From NCBI GenBank assembly GCA_029339505.1, contig JAQISU010000071.1, positions 1,488,001 to 1,552,000 of the forward strand: a stretch of DNA of 64,000 bases. The letters are read 5' to 3'. The notes beneath the pieces were generated by a model that made no database searches, had not been told where the DNA came from, and was given only the letters and a program-made list of their open reading frames with translations. How positions within the stretch are numbered: position 1 is the stretch's first letter; each line of letters starts with the position of its first letter. The position numbers and the translations under genes are program-made. Shown here one piece after another: positions 1 through 10,680 of this stretch. The stretch is from Unio delphinus. Taxonomy: Eukaryota > Mollusca > Bivalvia > Unionida > Unionidae.

Positions 1-204
1 AGTTGATATACTAGGATCCTTGACAGAAACAAGGAAACATAATCTCGTATTGAACGGTATTGTCGCAGTTGATATCAGTGCTGTTTTGAGGATGAACTAC
101 GAGCTAAAAAATCTCCAAGGACAAAGGGGATACGCACTGAAAATCCACTCATCCCAGGGGTTAACTATTAGTTACACAGTTTTTTGGAATATTGATGACC
201 GATC
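1..204 (+). pseudogene. Polinton-like helicase, C-terminal part (left half of a split gene, relic P1)
   Basis: Translation from about base 20 gives a segment similar to the C-terminal half of the SF1 helicase at 4254-7720, including a GYALKIHSSQGLTI block typical of the last motor motif of UvrD/RecD-type helicases. The following residues match the strand after that motif and stop at about base 204, where a run of ten T begins. The next part of the same gene reappears at 20694 on the same strand, so the gene was cut by the LINE between them. The upstream part lies outside the window. Identity as a helicase rests on the motif and on the sister copies in this window. Confidence 0.75.
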
Positions 205-552
205 TTTTTTTTTTGGGGGGGGGGATGGGGGGGCACCAGACAGGTGCCCCTCTCCCTATTAAAAAAAACTAGAAAAAGTATGTTTATGTATGTGTGTGTT
301 CCCCCTGATGTGTTGTTTTGTTTTTTAGCATTTTTCTTTTACTTTACCCTAACCTTATTTTTTTCCCATCGGGATTATATACTAATAGAGGGATATTTTG
401 GTCCCTAATGTTTTATGGAGGGGTGTCCCGCGCTTTGAGGCCCATCATGGGTCTCCTGCCTTCTTTAAAATTTCAGAATTGACCCTGGCTAGGGGTTCCC
501 CTTATCCTTTGTGTGCTATTTGTGTTGTGCTATTTGTATGTGCTATATGTAT

Positions 553-672
<120 letters not shown>

Positions 673-1077
673 TGTCTTATTAGGATAGCCGTCCTAGATC
701 AAATTTCCCAGTTGTATAATTTTCTCTATTTGTTTTAAAACAGACCTCTAAACGGTCTTTGTTTCTTATATATTTAAATTTTAAAACATTTTAATCCTTT
801 TGAATTTGGTACAAAACATGGTGTAAGTAAGTTTATTTTTAAATGGTTGTTACCAACCTTATTGTTTTAGTGCTTGTACTATTATGTTCCATGTTTTGTA
901 ATCTTCCTTATTTATCCAACAGAACTACTTTGATCGAAACTAGATCTGTACATTTTTTTTAATTTTATTTGTAGGTCACTAGTCTCGATCTTTTTCTCCG
1001 TCCTTTATTTATTTATTTTATTTATTCTACTCCGTTCCGAAAATCATTTATTTATTTTCCCATGTAAAATGGGCTTT

Positions 1078-1103
1078 CTGTATAGTTCGTATGAACTATA
1101 CAG
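1078..1103. other. Perfect 11-bp hairpin in LINE 3' UTR
   Basis: CTGTATAGTTC and GAACTATACAG flank a four-base GTAT loop. It lies about 230 bases beyond the LINE stop codon (minus strand). LINE 3' UTRs often hold a stem-loop recognised by their own reverse transcriptase; that role here is inference. Confidence 0.6.
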
Positions 1104-1331
1104 AGCATACATCATATTGGGCGCCAGTGACTTTTATGAGAGCATGCACGTGCAGTAGGTGGCTGTCTTAGCATGCTATCTAATGTATTTAAAACTGTGT
1201 TATTCTGTTGATTTCTCAAGGTGAGTATTTCTTAACTCTTCCACGAGCCTTCCCACTTCGCGTAGTGCCATGTGGTATCGCCTCGTGATCTCCTTGCTGA
1301 TACTTATCCTCTTGAGGGCCCTGTTTCCCTT

Positions 1332-1747
1332 CTATCTAACGTTTTTTTCTATAACAATTACCTGTCCGCATGCTCTCATATTCCTAACTATGTAATCTGC
1401 TATTTCATCCCGTAGTTTAGTTTTATAAATCCCATTAAAAATATAAAATTTGATTGTTATTGTATTGCTGTGTATTTTTAATTTTTCCAATGATTTCAAT
1501 TCTTTCTCTTTTATTTTTATCACAATTAGTCATAGTATGAAGTTTTGTAAAAGGTAGATTTTTACACAATGGACATTTTGGCGATACTCTGACCATATGC
1601 CGTTGCACTGTGAAGTCTCCTGTCAACCACGCATCGTGCATGCATTTGAACAGGATACTTTTCATTTTAAATGATTTAAGTCTGACCCAGTTTCCCCCTA
1701 TCCCAATCTACGGTTATGTGTTTCTGTTCTATATTATTTTTTCCTTA
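1332..1747 (-). pseudogene. LINE ORF2 C-terminal zinc region
   Basis: Reading frames here give a CPLC...HTMTNCDK pattern, the Cys/His cluster found at the C-terminus of L1/Tx1-type reverse transcriptases, followed by a tail that ends at 1332. The frame shifts at least once near 1510. The segment continues the protein that breaks off at 18099 on the far side of P2. There the last visible codons of the upstream part also run to the TCCTTA target site. Confidence 0.65.
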
Positions 1748-2096
1748 AGCAGCAGAGGGTGAATCCGACAACTATATTTGCAAGGCGTCAATTCGGTAAC
1801 CATGGCTTCCTCAAAAACTACATTTATAAGGCGTCAATTCGGTAACCAAGGCTTCCTTAACAACTATATTTACAAGGCGTCCATTCGGTAACCAAGGCTT
1901 CCTCGTAAATGCTTAATAGAAGCCTCCATTCGGCAACAGAATGACGCCAGGTTATTGTCACCATGTGTTGCTGCATCACGACAACAACTTTGTTGTGATT
2001 TCACAGAGACCTTATTTGACAAGCCAAGGCTTGTTCGTAAAATGCTTAATCAGCACCCCGTTGCTGCTGCGTTAAAATAAATTAGCTATAGATACG
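1748..2096 (+). repeat. P2 left terminal inverted repeat
   Basis: Pairs with 17791-18092 in inverted orientation. It holds three tandem units of about 46 bp containing GTAACCAAGGCTTCCT and related text; the right copy has one unit fewer, which explains most of the length difference. The inner edge overlaps the last codons of the ATPase gene. Confidence 0.93.
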
Positions 2097-2741
2097 GTCT
2101 AATCCAATACGATATCGTGTCCGAGGATCGTGTATACTTATCGTTACAAATCCATGTGGGGTGGCTCTGGCGCCGATAAAGAAATTTTGAAATTTGTTAA
2201 AATCCATATCGGCGCACCAAGTCTGCCAAATATTTCTGAGTGTATGAGTATCAACTCCATTAAATACACATAATAAATTACAATTATCTCTGATCACCTT
2301 CGGGATCTGTGTGTAACGTTGAGTGACATATATCACGTCGGAGTTTTTGTGACGCCCTCGGGAAAATATTCTAGCTGGATTCTTTTGTTTGTCTAACATC
2401 ACATCGTCGTACACAACAAGATTGTTAACGCATACATCTAAGTCTTCCACGGATGGTGCTTCGTCGATATTTGTGATAAACTCAATAACGTTTCCGCCGT
2501 AAGCTTTTGAAACAGTTACATTATAATATTTTAACACTTGATAACAATGCTGATCATCTACGCTCGGGGCAACTAAATATTATTTGTCCCAGGTCATATA
2601 CTTCATTATCATCGTGAGTAGCAACTGAGTTTTACCACTTCCGGATGGAACGATGATAATCATCCTGATAGAGTTTGGTAACATATCGTGATGTTTTACT
2701 TGTTGTTTTTTCTTTAGCGCTGAGAAATCAATAAGTTCCAT
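2082..2741 (-). pseudogene. A32/FtsK-type genome-packaging ATPase (P2)
   Basis: About 219 codons from the ATG at 2741. The Walker A motif PSGSGKTQ lies near residue 32 and the Walker B segment VVYDDVMLDK near residue 105. This is the size and layout of the small packaging ATPases of Polintons and related DNA viruses, which pump the genome into the capsid. A single in-frame TAA at 2580-2582 separates the Walker A part from the rest; otherwise the frame is open. It faces the left TIR. Three other copies occur here (27660, 46780 and 51943) and confirm the start and length. Confidence 0.85.
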
Positions 2742-2762
2742 TAGATATAACATAAATATATT

Positions 2763-3309
2763 ATGGATCTATATTGTGTGAAATGTAAGAAACGTACACC
2801 AACCATTGACCCAGCGACTAATAACACAAAAAATAACAGAGAAGCGGTCACCGGCAAGTGTGAAATATTTGGTACAAAAAATATCGATTTGTGAAAATGA
2901 ATCGTAAAACTATTCCCAAAAAAAAGCGGTGGTGATATCGCCGCCAAGCTAGCTAAACTCCCAGGGTTACCATGGAGGAAGTATCCAGGTGAAAAACACC
3001 TTCCAGGATATAGTTATTGTGGACCGGGAACACGATTAGATATCAGACTAGATAATCATGATAATCCTAACCCGGGAGAAAATCCGATAAATGCTATCAA
3101 TAAAGCATGTCTGATACATGATAAAAGCTTACCGCAGCGGTGATTTACAACAACGTCATCTCGCAGATGTAAAATTGATTCATACGTTGAATTCTATCAC
3201 TGAAAACGCTAGCGTTTCAAACACTAGTGTTTCATTCAAAGAAAAATTGGCTTCATGGTTGATAAAATCCGCCATGAAAGGTAAATTAATGATGGGTGCT
3301 GGTAATTAA
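2763..3309 (+). pseudogene. PLA2-like minor capsid protein with N-terminal zinc ribbon
   Basis: The start gives MDLYCVKCKKRT and a later C-x-x-x-G pair, a zinc-ribbon-like N-terminus that often heads such Polinton proteins. After frameshifts near 2900-2935 comes YCGPGTRLD and then NKACLIHDKS. These match the calcium loop and catalytic His-Asp of parvovirus-type phospholipase A2 domains, used by several small viruses to breach endosomes. A further frameshift near 3120 leads to the C-terminal part, which ends near 3309. It sits between the ATPase (divergent, 22 bp away) and the integrase. The PLA2 role is family inference. Confidence 0.65.
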
Positions 3310-3315
3310 TAACAA

Positions 3316-4261
3316 CATGGAATCTATTTATTATTCTCCAAAAGGATACTGGAGGGGTAAAGTAGCAATCGGTAAACTCGCTAGCGCCGCGAAGGTGAAA
3401 AATACCACTGCAGCAGATTGGTTATCCAAACAGGCGATATGGCAAATTTATCTACCGCCGCCTAAACGAATTAACTACTCGCATTTTGATGTGACTGTTC
3501 CTAATGAGGTTCATCAAGCTGATATATTATTTCTGCCACATGATGGTGAATACAAATAAGCGTTAACCATAGTTGATGTTGCGAGTCGATACAAACAGGC
3601 AGAGCCATTAAAGACAAAATCATCAACTGAAGTTGCTTCTGCGTTTAAAAGGATTTATCGAAGGGGTCCTCTGCACTGGCCAAATCTATTACAAGCTGAT
3701 CCTGGCAAGGAATTTCAGGGTGCGGTTTTATCAACAATGAAGCATCATAATGTCACCATCAGACGAGGGCATACTGCACTGCATCGTGATCAGGCAATTG
3801 TTGAACGGTTTAATCGGACACTTGCTGAGCGGTTATTTGGATATCAATACGCGAAAGAATTTATTCAGGATAAACGATCCCGTGAATGGGTCAAGAGATT
3901 ACAAGCAGTGATTACCGCTCTCAATAATGAGATTACTTGAACAATCAACATGAAACCTAACAACGCGATTAAGAAAAGTCTATACCTAAACCCCCACAAA
4001 AAGATTTTTCAAAACAACCAATGTTCGGTAATGTCACTGTTAGGTATTTATATGAACCAGGAGAGCTCGGAGGTGGTAAAAAAAAGAGCTACTGATCCTA
4101 TTTGGAGTGTTACTGTACATAAAATATCTAACATAACACGATCTACGGGTAGTCCAGCAATCTATAGATTGGATTCAACTGCTCTTCAGCGAGGATTTAC
4201 TCAACAACAACTACAAGTGATACCCGAGGATACTCAATTACCACCGCGTGGTCTTAACTAG
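3316..4261 (+). pseudogene. Retroviral-type DDE integrase (P2)
   Basis: N-terminal region from MESIYYSPKGYW, then an rve core with the three acidic positions: HQAD near 3510, an Asp in the DPGKEF segment near 3705, and Glu in DQAIVERFN near 3800. The C-terminal part ends TQLPPRGLN. The enzyme would join the element ends to target DNA and make the 6-bp duplication. Breaks: an in-frame TAA near 3557, a TGA near 3938 and a frameshift near 3975. Its stop overlaps the end of the opposing polymerase-helicase gene tail to tail. The minus-strand copy at 44761-45540 aligns throughout and is less damaged. Confidence 0.88.
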
Positions 4262-7200
4262 CACCTCTGCGTCTGTTGCACTCAAGACAAGTCAGCATCA
4301 CGTTATCTCTGGTATGACCAATACTGCTATTCTTTCTGTCTACGGTAAATTGGCGAGGATCTTTATCCGAACAACTCCAACGCATTATAATATTGCAACT
4401 CGCGCAGTGAATATTCTGTTGTTGTTTCAATGTAATTATTAATTCAGCATCAATGTCAAATTCTCGTTTATTTTTTTATCCTGTTGTTTATAACCAGAGA
4501 GTTTTTTTCTGATTATATCCTTGACGTTGTCAGCGCTGATAATATCACTTATTGTAGTGTCGTTATCATCTCCTGACTCTGTCAGGACAACTCTTCGAAG
4601 TTGATTTATTCTCCTCACTCTGGACACTGCAAGATAAATTAAATTTGACCACTCGATACGATTATCTACTATCCAAACAATTGTGTATGTGATAGTTAAT
4701 ACCTGTGAAGAGTATTGTCGCTTCGTAACCTAACGTCCATGGGGATTTATCAGCACGCAATGCATCTTCGACGACGTTGATATCAACCAGCACAATATCA
4801 TTTAGTACGAGAATCTGCTTCTCACTCTGTCCAGAAATATCAACTTCGATATTCTGCTTTCGTGTATCCGAAGGTCTATAACAGAGTGGTACTGGAAGTG
4901 TTGCAAATTTTTCTTTGTGTATTTGGAATAATTTTATCTGAAGTGCGTCTCTGACTATTTTTCTACTTGCTACTATCAAATCGTTTGGTCTCCATGTTTC
5001 CCAAAAATCATTCATGGGAGTTTCTGAAATTATTTCACGAGCTATTTCACATTGGATTCTATCCGGTTGTAATCTGATTAGTTGTTTAAACTCGCGTAAT
5101 TGATCATCAAGTGATATATGATCAGTATTAATCTCTTCATAATAGTCTACATGATTCTTCAACCAATCATGTGGGGATAAACCAACGAATGGTGTTGGTT
5201 GACCATGATCACCGCACATAATAATTTTTGTTGTTTTTGTTGATAACCATTCAAAGAACATTTGTAATGTTTTCAACGATACCGTGCATATTTCATCCCA
5301 TATAATGACATCAGGGATAAATTTCTCACCCATTCGATCAGGAGTCCATGAGTCACCTTTCCATCGAAAGAAGCTGTGATAAGTACAAGCATTTACCCCT
5401 CGCTGTGTCATCTCTCTTGCAAGTCTATGAGTTGGTGTTAGTACAATCATATTTGATTTACCTTGAAATAATTCAATCACACGAGTTGTCTTTCCTGATC
5501 CACCACAACCGTTTAAGTAAATAGATTTATATCTACATACATGATCAGATATCGGTGGTGCATTAGAAAATGATAATTGGTTGCTTTTCAAATATTTATC
5601 GTCCATCGTAACATCAGCAGATTTACAATATTCGTGTAGCGTCTCTTTTTTAAATCTCCAACACCCCCATTTTTCCTCCGGATCTGTAAATGCAGCCACT
5701 GCTGATCTGTATTTCTCGTGTATATACACCGAATCAATGGCTACTCTAACCGCGGTATTAGGAAATCTATTTATCATCGAAAATAGATTAATATCAGAAT
5801 AACTAAGCATAGATGATCTTAAAAGTGTATATTGGGAAATATATCCATCACAGTAGGTAACAATTGTACCCAACTTAGTCCCATTGGATAGAAAAGCATC
5901 TTTACGAGTTACAAGTTTTCCATGTTTCGTTAAATCTGAAACAATAAAATCATATTCAGCGCTGTCTATGATCAATCGCGAAGAATATTTTGCATTGTCA
6001 TATCTTCCACTTTGAGTAAATTTACCGATTATTCTTCGTCCAAAATTTTTTGCTTGTCCATTTTCAATTTCAAATAACTGCCTAGACCAATCCATGATTT
6101 GTTGTTCACTAAAATCAGGAAATTGTTTTCGTTGTTCTCTAATTATACTATCTAGATCGGGTGTGGTAGCCAAACTTCTTTCTGAGCTCGATAACACATA
6201 ATTGCTTCGGAAATAATCAGCGATATCAGCACAATCAATCATTTATCTCAATAACACAATTAGCATCCAGTGTTTTTCAGACATATGTCTACCAATCCAA
6301 ACATAACTACACGGATGTAATCCTGTAGCTAATTCAAATGATACCACACGAGCGAATCCAGTTAAATCAAAATCAGGCAATGGACCATTAACCGAAACAC
6401 GAGTCATTTCATGTGTGAGGTGTCCAAATCGTTTAAAATATTTAGCACATTCTCCATATCCAAGAAACCTCTCAGGATAACACGCAGATATATCAATTTA
6501 AATCATACCCTCGCGGTGGTATTTTGTATTCCACAATCCTCCATGGCCGAATTTAAGACAGCTTGATTTAACATCCAATAAAAAAATCACTTCGTGTTGG
6601 ACGCCATGAGTTTTTCTCTCTCGCGAAATGAGCTACCACTGATTGAATTGTAAAACTATCCGTGAGTAATTTTTCATTATTTTTCATCCTCAAGTGTAAA
6701 TCTTCAGTGCGATATAATTCTCCATTCGGTCTTACAAATAGATCAAATCCCAATTCTGAATCTTCAGTGCTGTGAATTAACCACACTGATACAGGGTCAT
6801 CTTGACACAACGCATGAATAGCATAGAACAACTTCTCTTCGTGGAAAATATCCTTACAAAACTCCTCAGGGATGTATCTTACGGTTCTCTCCCGTGGAAA
6901 TATCGTTACTGCGGATGTCCACGCGTGTTTGTTATGATCAATAATTTTGATTGGAGCTCCTTCTGATTTATATTTAGATTCGTGTAACATTTCTCCTGTT
7001 ATCGTCGCTACCGATATTGGAAATCTTAATGATGTTTCTAATATAGTTACATCCTGAATTGTTGCCCCATGCTCCTTCACTGTCAGTCCCCATTCGGTTA
7101 TTTTTTTACGTCGTCGTTCAGTTAATTTGTTTCCTCGGGATGCATTTGTGAAGTGTTCTATTATTCATTCTGCTACACAATTCATTCTCGTTGACAAAGT

Positions 7201-7720
7201 CAGCGGTGATATTTTCATAGGTGCTAGTTTTTTAATACTTGGTTTATCATTTAACGGATATATCCCATAAAAAACTGCTGTTACAGGATAAGATCTCGTA
7301 GTATGGTTTGTCAATTCCAGTTAGAATTCTTGGTCTGGAATCTCGACTCACAATGACAGTTTTTATATCTTTGAGAATTGGTTCAATTTATCTCTGATAA
7401 TTCATTTCCCTTCATCTACGATAATGAATTTCATTCTAAAAAAAATACATTTTTCCCCCAAAATGTGAGATTATCTCAGCTGCTCTTTCGTCGTTCATGG
7501 TAGCATCGATTGGGTGTACATTGACATCATCATCAATAATTCGAAATGTCCACCACGTATGAGATGCTCCATCGCGTTTGAATTCATTACAACAATCGCG
7601 AATTTTACTCAACACGGTTCTATTGTCTATTAGACTTTTTGGTATATCAGAGACTCTATCGAGATTAAATTTAACATTTTTCCAAGGCTTAATTTCCGAT
7701 AATCTCTCGAACTCCTTCAA
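4254..7720 (-). pseudogene. B-family DNA polymerase - SF1 helicase - HNH fusion (P2)
   Basis: About 1,150 codons read from the ATG at 7720. The N-terminal third (to about 6570) has no named domain but is conserved in P5 and P7. Polymerase motif A is read as DISACYP near 6490, motif B as AKNFGRRIIG near 6040 and motif C as AIDSVYI near 5735. Then come the helicase Walker A GCGGSGKT near 5500, Walker B IIWDE and motif III GDHGQ, a tail with IEWSNL and INQLRRV, and an HNH-like zinc end with HCASC and LTCLECNRRR near 4280. Breaks include TAA at 6498-6500 and at 6243-6245, several in 7080-7440, and a frameshift near 4735 in the last motor motif. The polymerase call rests on motif order; the helicase call is firm. 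Confidence 0.72.
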
Positions 7721-7763
7721 ATCATAATTAAAACAAGTATTTAAATGGAGAGTTTATTTTATA

Positions 7764-8213
7764 ATGAATCATTATAAATGGCTCATGATTGGCTCAGTAA
7801 CCCCGTGTAACAAATCATGCAGAAATGAGTTATGTGGGTATCATATGCAAAGCGTTCGTAACGGAAGTCTTGGACCGGCCGCTTGTATACAATGTGGAGT
7901 AGGAGTGAGAGGAAAATCACAGTTATGTCTCGGTTGTGGTGGCAAACGATACAGAGAGTTGAAGCGTTACTATGATAAGAGAATCAAAGATTCCATTAAA
8001 AACTCCATCAAAGATTCCACTAAGAACTCCATCAATGAATCTGACAGCGTCAACGACAAGATCATAAGAACTCCCCACGACTACATTCGGAGATTTTCAG
8101 GTAATATCATATTTCAACCAAATAATGTATTAGACAAACAAAGTATTATGTATATAAATGAACCAAGAATTTCAATCGCATCCAGTGATCACCAACTACG
8201 AAGCTTCTGGTGA
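7764..8213 (+). CDS. Small zinc-finger-type protein divergent from the replicase gene
   Basis: 149 codons. Four Cys-containing pairs (CNKSC, CGYH, CIQCG and CLGCG) suggest two zinc-binding knuckles in the first 60 residues, followed by a Lys-rich stretch with a repeated KNSIKDS pattern and a conserved DKIIRTPHDYI segment. The function is unknown; a DNA- or RNA-binding regulator would fit. It starts 43 bp from the start of the polymerase-helicase gene on the other strand, so the two share a divergent promoter region. Homologues lie at 43945-44256, 47282-47601 and 51342-51662, always beside a replication gene. The end overlaps the HNH gene. Confidence 0.6.
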   Translation: MNHYKWLMIGSVTPCNKSCRNELCGYHMQSVRNGSLGPAACIQCGVGVRGKSQLCLGCGGKRYRELKRYYDKRIKDSIKNSIKDSTKNSINESDSVNDKIIRTPHDYIRRFSGNIIFQPNNVLDKQSIMYINEPRISIASSDHQLRSFW

Positions 8214-8640
8214 TGGTATTGTCAGAAATCGTAGGCTGAAGAAGCCAGTTGGTGTTGTGAGTAATCAAGGGTATTTGATGTTTACTGCTGGAGGGAAAAT
8301 ACATCTTAATCATCGTTTCGTGTATAAAGTATATAATGGATTGATCAAAAATGGTTTTGTTATTGATCATATAAATAGTATTAGGATTGAAAATTCTTTA
8401 TCGAATCTACAAGCTATCTCTCAGAGTGAAAACACCAATCGAGGAAAGACTGGGAAATACTCGAAAAATGCCAGATCTGTAAAATCATTTAATACAGCAA
8501 CTTAAGAAGAAAACATATTCAAGTCTATGAACGAGGCTGGTATTATTTTGATATTTGTATGCCCTCGGTACGATTTGTTGCAGAAGGAGTACAAAATTTG
8601 GCTTTTTCAAATCGTTTTAAAAACAGCATTAAATTTATTT
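8158..8640 (+). pseudogene. HNH homing-type endonuclease (P2)
   Basis: The open part (8158-8505) shows the HNH_3-like layout: LNHRFVYKVYNG, then VIDHINS, an Asn pair and LSNLQAISQSEN. A TAA at 8503-8505 and a shift near 8550 disconnect a C-terminal part that reads as the SMNEAG...ICMPSVR...AEG helix-turn-helix repeat (NUMOD1/IENR1 type) that is intact in the P5 copy at 43402-43881. Such enzymes cut DNA to spread their own gene, but here the gene sits in the same place in two elements, so it may serve the element. The loss of frame makes this copy inactive. Confidence 0.7.
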
Positions 8641-8843
8641 ATGTCTAACTATATGTATTTTGTATTATTCTATAATACCATTAAGGTGAATAACTCGTTT
8701 AGGTATATTACGGCCTAACAAAGTTACGGATCTTGAAACACTGTCACCTAATTCGATGGTAGTTTTTGATTGGTTGAATTTCCTGCCATAATGCCCAGCT
8801 GATATAATCAATTATTCGCGTTTTGTAAGAAAATAAATCAAAC

Positions 8844-8948
8844 ATGAAGTGTTTACAAACAGTTGTATTCGCTTTTTGTGTATTTTTTCAAGTATTCGGT
8901 CTTACTTCAGCGTTGTCAATGATCAGTATTAAACATAACATAGAATAA
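8844..8948 (+). CDS. 34-codon ORF resembling a signal peptide
   Basis: Begins MKCLQTVVFAFCVFFQVFG, a charged start followed by a hydrophobic core and an ALS-like cleavage context, then stops nine codons later. It may be a captured host first exon or chance. There is no homologue in the P5 copy and nothing follows it in frame. Confidence 0.2.
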   Translation: MKCLQTVVFAFCVFFQVFGLTSALSMISIKHNIE

Positions 8949-9015
8949 AATCGCACACCTCTTTGTGTTGTTAGTCGTGTATAAACAGCTTATATACCAT
9001 ATCGTCTCTAATATT

Positions 9016-9160
9016 ATTGGGGGTTTTAGCGGTCGAAAATCATACGTGAATCTTTACAACCTATACACTATCCGGTGTATGGGTACTCTTTTGTATTCAT
9101 ACAACCTAGGATTTTATCTAGGTTGTAATGATCACGTATGAATGTAGACCCACCCCCGTC
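9016..9160. repeat. Multi-part palindrome, possible foldback MITE
   Basis: CATACGTGA (9041-9049) and TTACAACCTA (9054-9063) are matched in reverse complement by TAGGTTGTAA (9119-9128) and TCACGTATG (9132-9140). Inside are AACCTAGG...CTAGGTT and TACACTATCCGGTGTA. Outer GGGGGT and ACCCCC tracts may extend the pairing. Confidence 0.55.
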
Positions 9161-9684
9161 ATTATCATCCATTATCATTCATTCATTCATTATCATTCAT
9201 CCGTTATCATTCATTGTCATTGAATACAATTCGCCATAAGACTCGATTTGGGAATTGTAATATAATCACGCCATTGACGTCATTCATTGTATATAATCCA
9301 TTCAATTTAGTCTAATGTAAATATGTATTGTGACGTCTATTCCCTAAATATAACCTCTAAGATTTCTAACCCACTATTTGAGGAGTCAGATATTCTTAAC
9401 AGGGGATTATGTTTAGTGGTACTTGTATTGTGACGTCCATATAACTTCTATGCGTCTCCGATGTGGTGGCACCTGAGGCGCATATGGGGTTCATCATATA
9501 TAATTGCATAATATTCCTAGGCGTGAGTAAAATGATACAGCAAATTACCACGAACGGGGCTCATAAATCGCATAAATATCTCTGGACGTGCTAAGTTTAC
9601 CAACATCTTATCACGGACAGAGTTCATTTTTGAAAAATATACTTTTTTGATTTTTTATAATTAAAAATATACAATTATATATAA

Positions 9685-10131
9685 AATGAATCATGAAAGT
9701 ATTACTCAGATTATAAATGAAATATTAATATTGAAAAAAAATGGAATTAAATTGTCAGAAAGGTTAGATTGTGATCAGATTCTTTCCGATTATGACGATA
9801 TACTAGAAAATATGCAACGGAATTGGTACATATTGCCTTAGTCATATGCATTTATTAAGCGGATTCAACAGGCGATTTTTGATTCTTTCAAAGAAAATGA
9901 CGTAAACAAGTTTGTCCGTAATTTACTATTGTGGAGCGGGTTAGAAGAGATTTGGGTCGAGAGTATCAGGTCAAACGCGAAATTAATTCAAAAATTCGAA
10001 ATATTAAAACGATTCTCCGCGAATCTGAAAAAAAAAACACTTATTACCTCCGTGGAGTTATAAATACTTCAGCTCAGGTAAAATTCTCACTATGTATGAC
10101 ATGTATAATACCTGTTGGAACATACAGGTAG
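9685..10131 (+). pseudogene. Small coiled protein of unknown function (P2)
   Basis: First open part MNHESITQIINEILIL... with a TAG at 9838-9840; a later frame, open at 9931-10131, gives REYQVKREINSKIRNI. Both parts align with the P5 gene at 42965-43319 in the same order, which shows that they once formed one gene of roughly 120-140 residues rich in Lys, Glu and Ile. Helical and probably coiled; no known domain. It starts the noncoding region that precedes the structural genes. Confidence 0.5.
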
Positions 10132-10374
10132 AGCGCACTTACTCAACTAGAACTAGGTTTTTTAATCAATAACAGCCACAACAATACATTGACTACACGG
10201 AAGTATAATAGTTTATGCGGTGGGTGGGGTTAATTTTTGGTGATTTCTTTTTTTTTCATTGAAAATCCATTTTCCACTTTCAATCAAGGAGTTAAAAAGG
10301 AAAATCAAAGATTTTCAGGTAAAATTAGTATACTTGGTTAGATATAAAGTGTTAAAACGGCATTGATACGATGA
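10132..10374. other. Spacer without a recognisable gene
   Basis: AT-rich, with a T run at 10248-10256. I see no conserved element in it. Confidence 0.4.
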
Positions 10375-10680
10375 TCACCTGTTTAGTATTCTCAGTAATT
10401 CTTCAACACGTAGGCATGAATGAGCATATTGCATGATTTGATCGTAGTCACAATTAATAGTTGTTATAGTATTCTCTTGCAGCTGTAGTAATTGAGACTC
10501 AGTAAGAAGAAATTTATCATTGAAATCCGAAGGATTTCCATCAATGATTAGTTCAACGTGAAAATCCTTTGGATTTTCATCTTCGTTGAAATCTCTTTGA
10601 GATTTATGATGAAAAAATTCCCTTATTGCGTTTTCGAGTTTATGTTTGTCGTAAATGGTTATTCGCGTATGATGATACAT
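10375..10680 (-). CDS. 101-aa hypothetical protein built over micro-palindromes
   Basis: An open frame with no recognised domain and no copy in the P5 block. Three perfect short palindromes lie inside it (GAAATCCGAAGGATTTC near 10522, GAAAATCCTTTGGATTTTC near 10560 and AAATCTCTTTGAGATTT near 10590), giving repeated peptide bits such as NPKDF and NPSDF. The ORF may be a real early gene invaded by the palindromes, or partly chance coding over them. Confidence 0.35.
   Translation of the reverse strand: MYHHTRITIYDKHKLENAIREFFHHKSQRDFNEDENPKDFHVELIIDGNPSDFNDKFLLTESQLLQLQENTITTINCDYDQIMQYAHSCLRVEELLRILNR

Larger units (their letters stand above)
8641..9684. other. Gene-poor spacer with short palindromes and a TCATTCAT-rich tract
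   Basis: No supported long gene. It contains a possible 34-codon signal-peptide ORF (8844-8948), an inverted repeat (9016-9160) and a low-complexity ATTCATTATC tract at about 9165-9230. The P5 counterpart of this interval, between the HNH and coiled-protein genes, is only about 80 bp. Most of this kilobase is therefore likely a later insertion. Confidence 0.5.

Noticed and set aside
1800..1915. CRISPR-like direct repeats in the P2 TIR
   Set aside because: Adjacent ~46-bp tandem units without unique spacers, mirrored in the other TIR; a eukaryotic transposon context.
9931..10131. 66-codon ORF as an independent gene
   Set aside because: It aligns with the end of the coiled protein of the P5 block, so it is the 3' part of 9685-10131.
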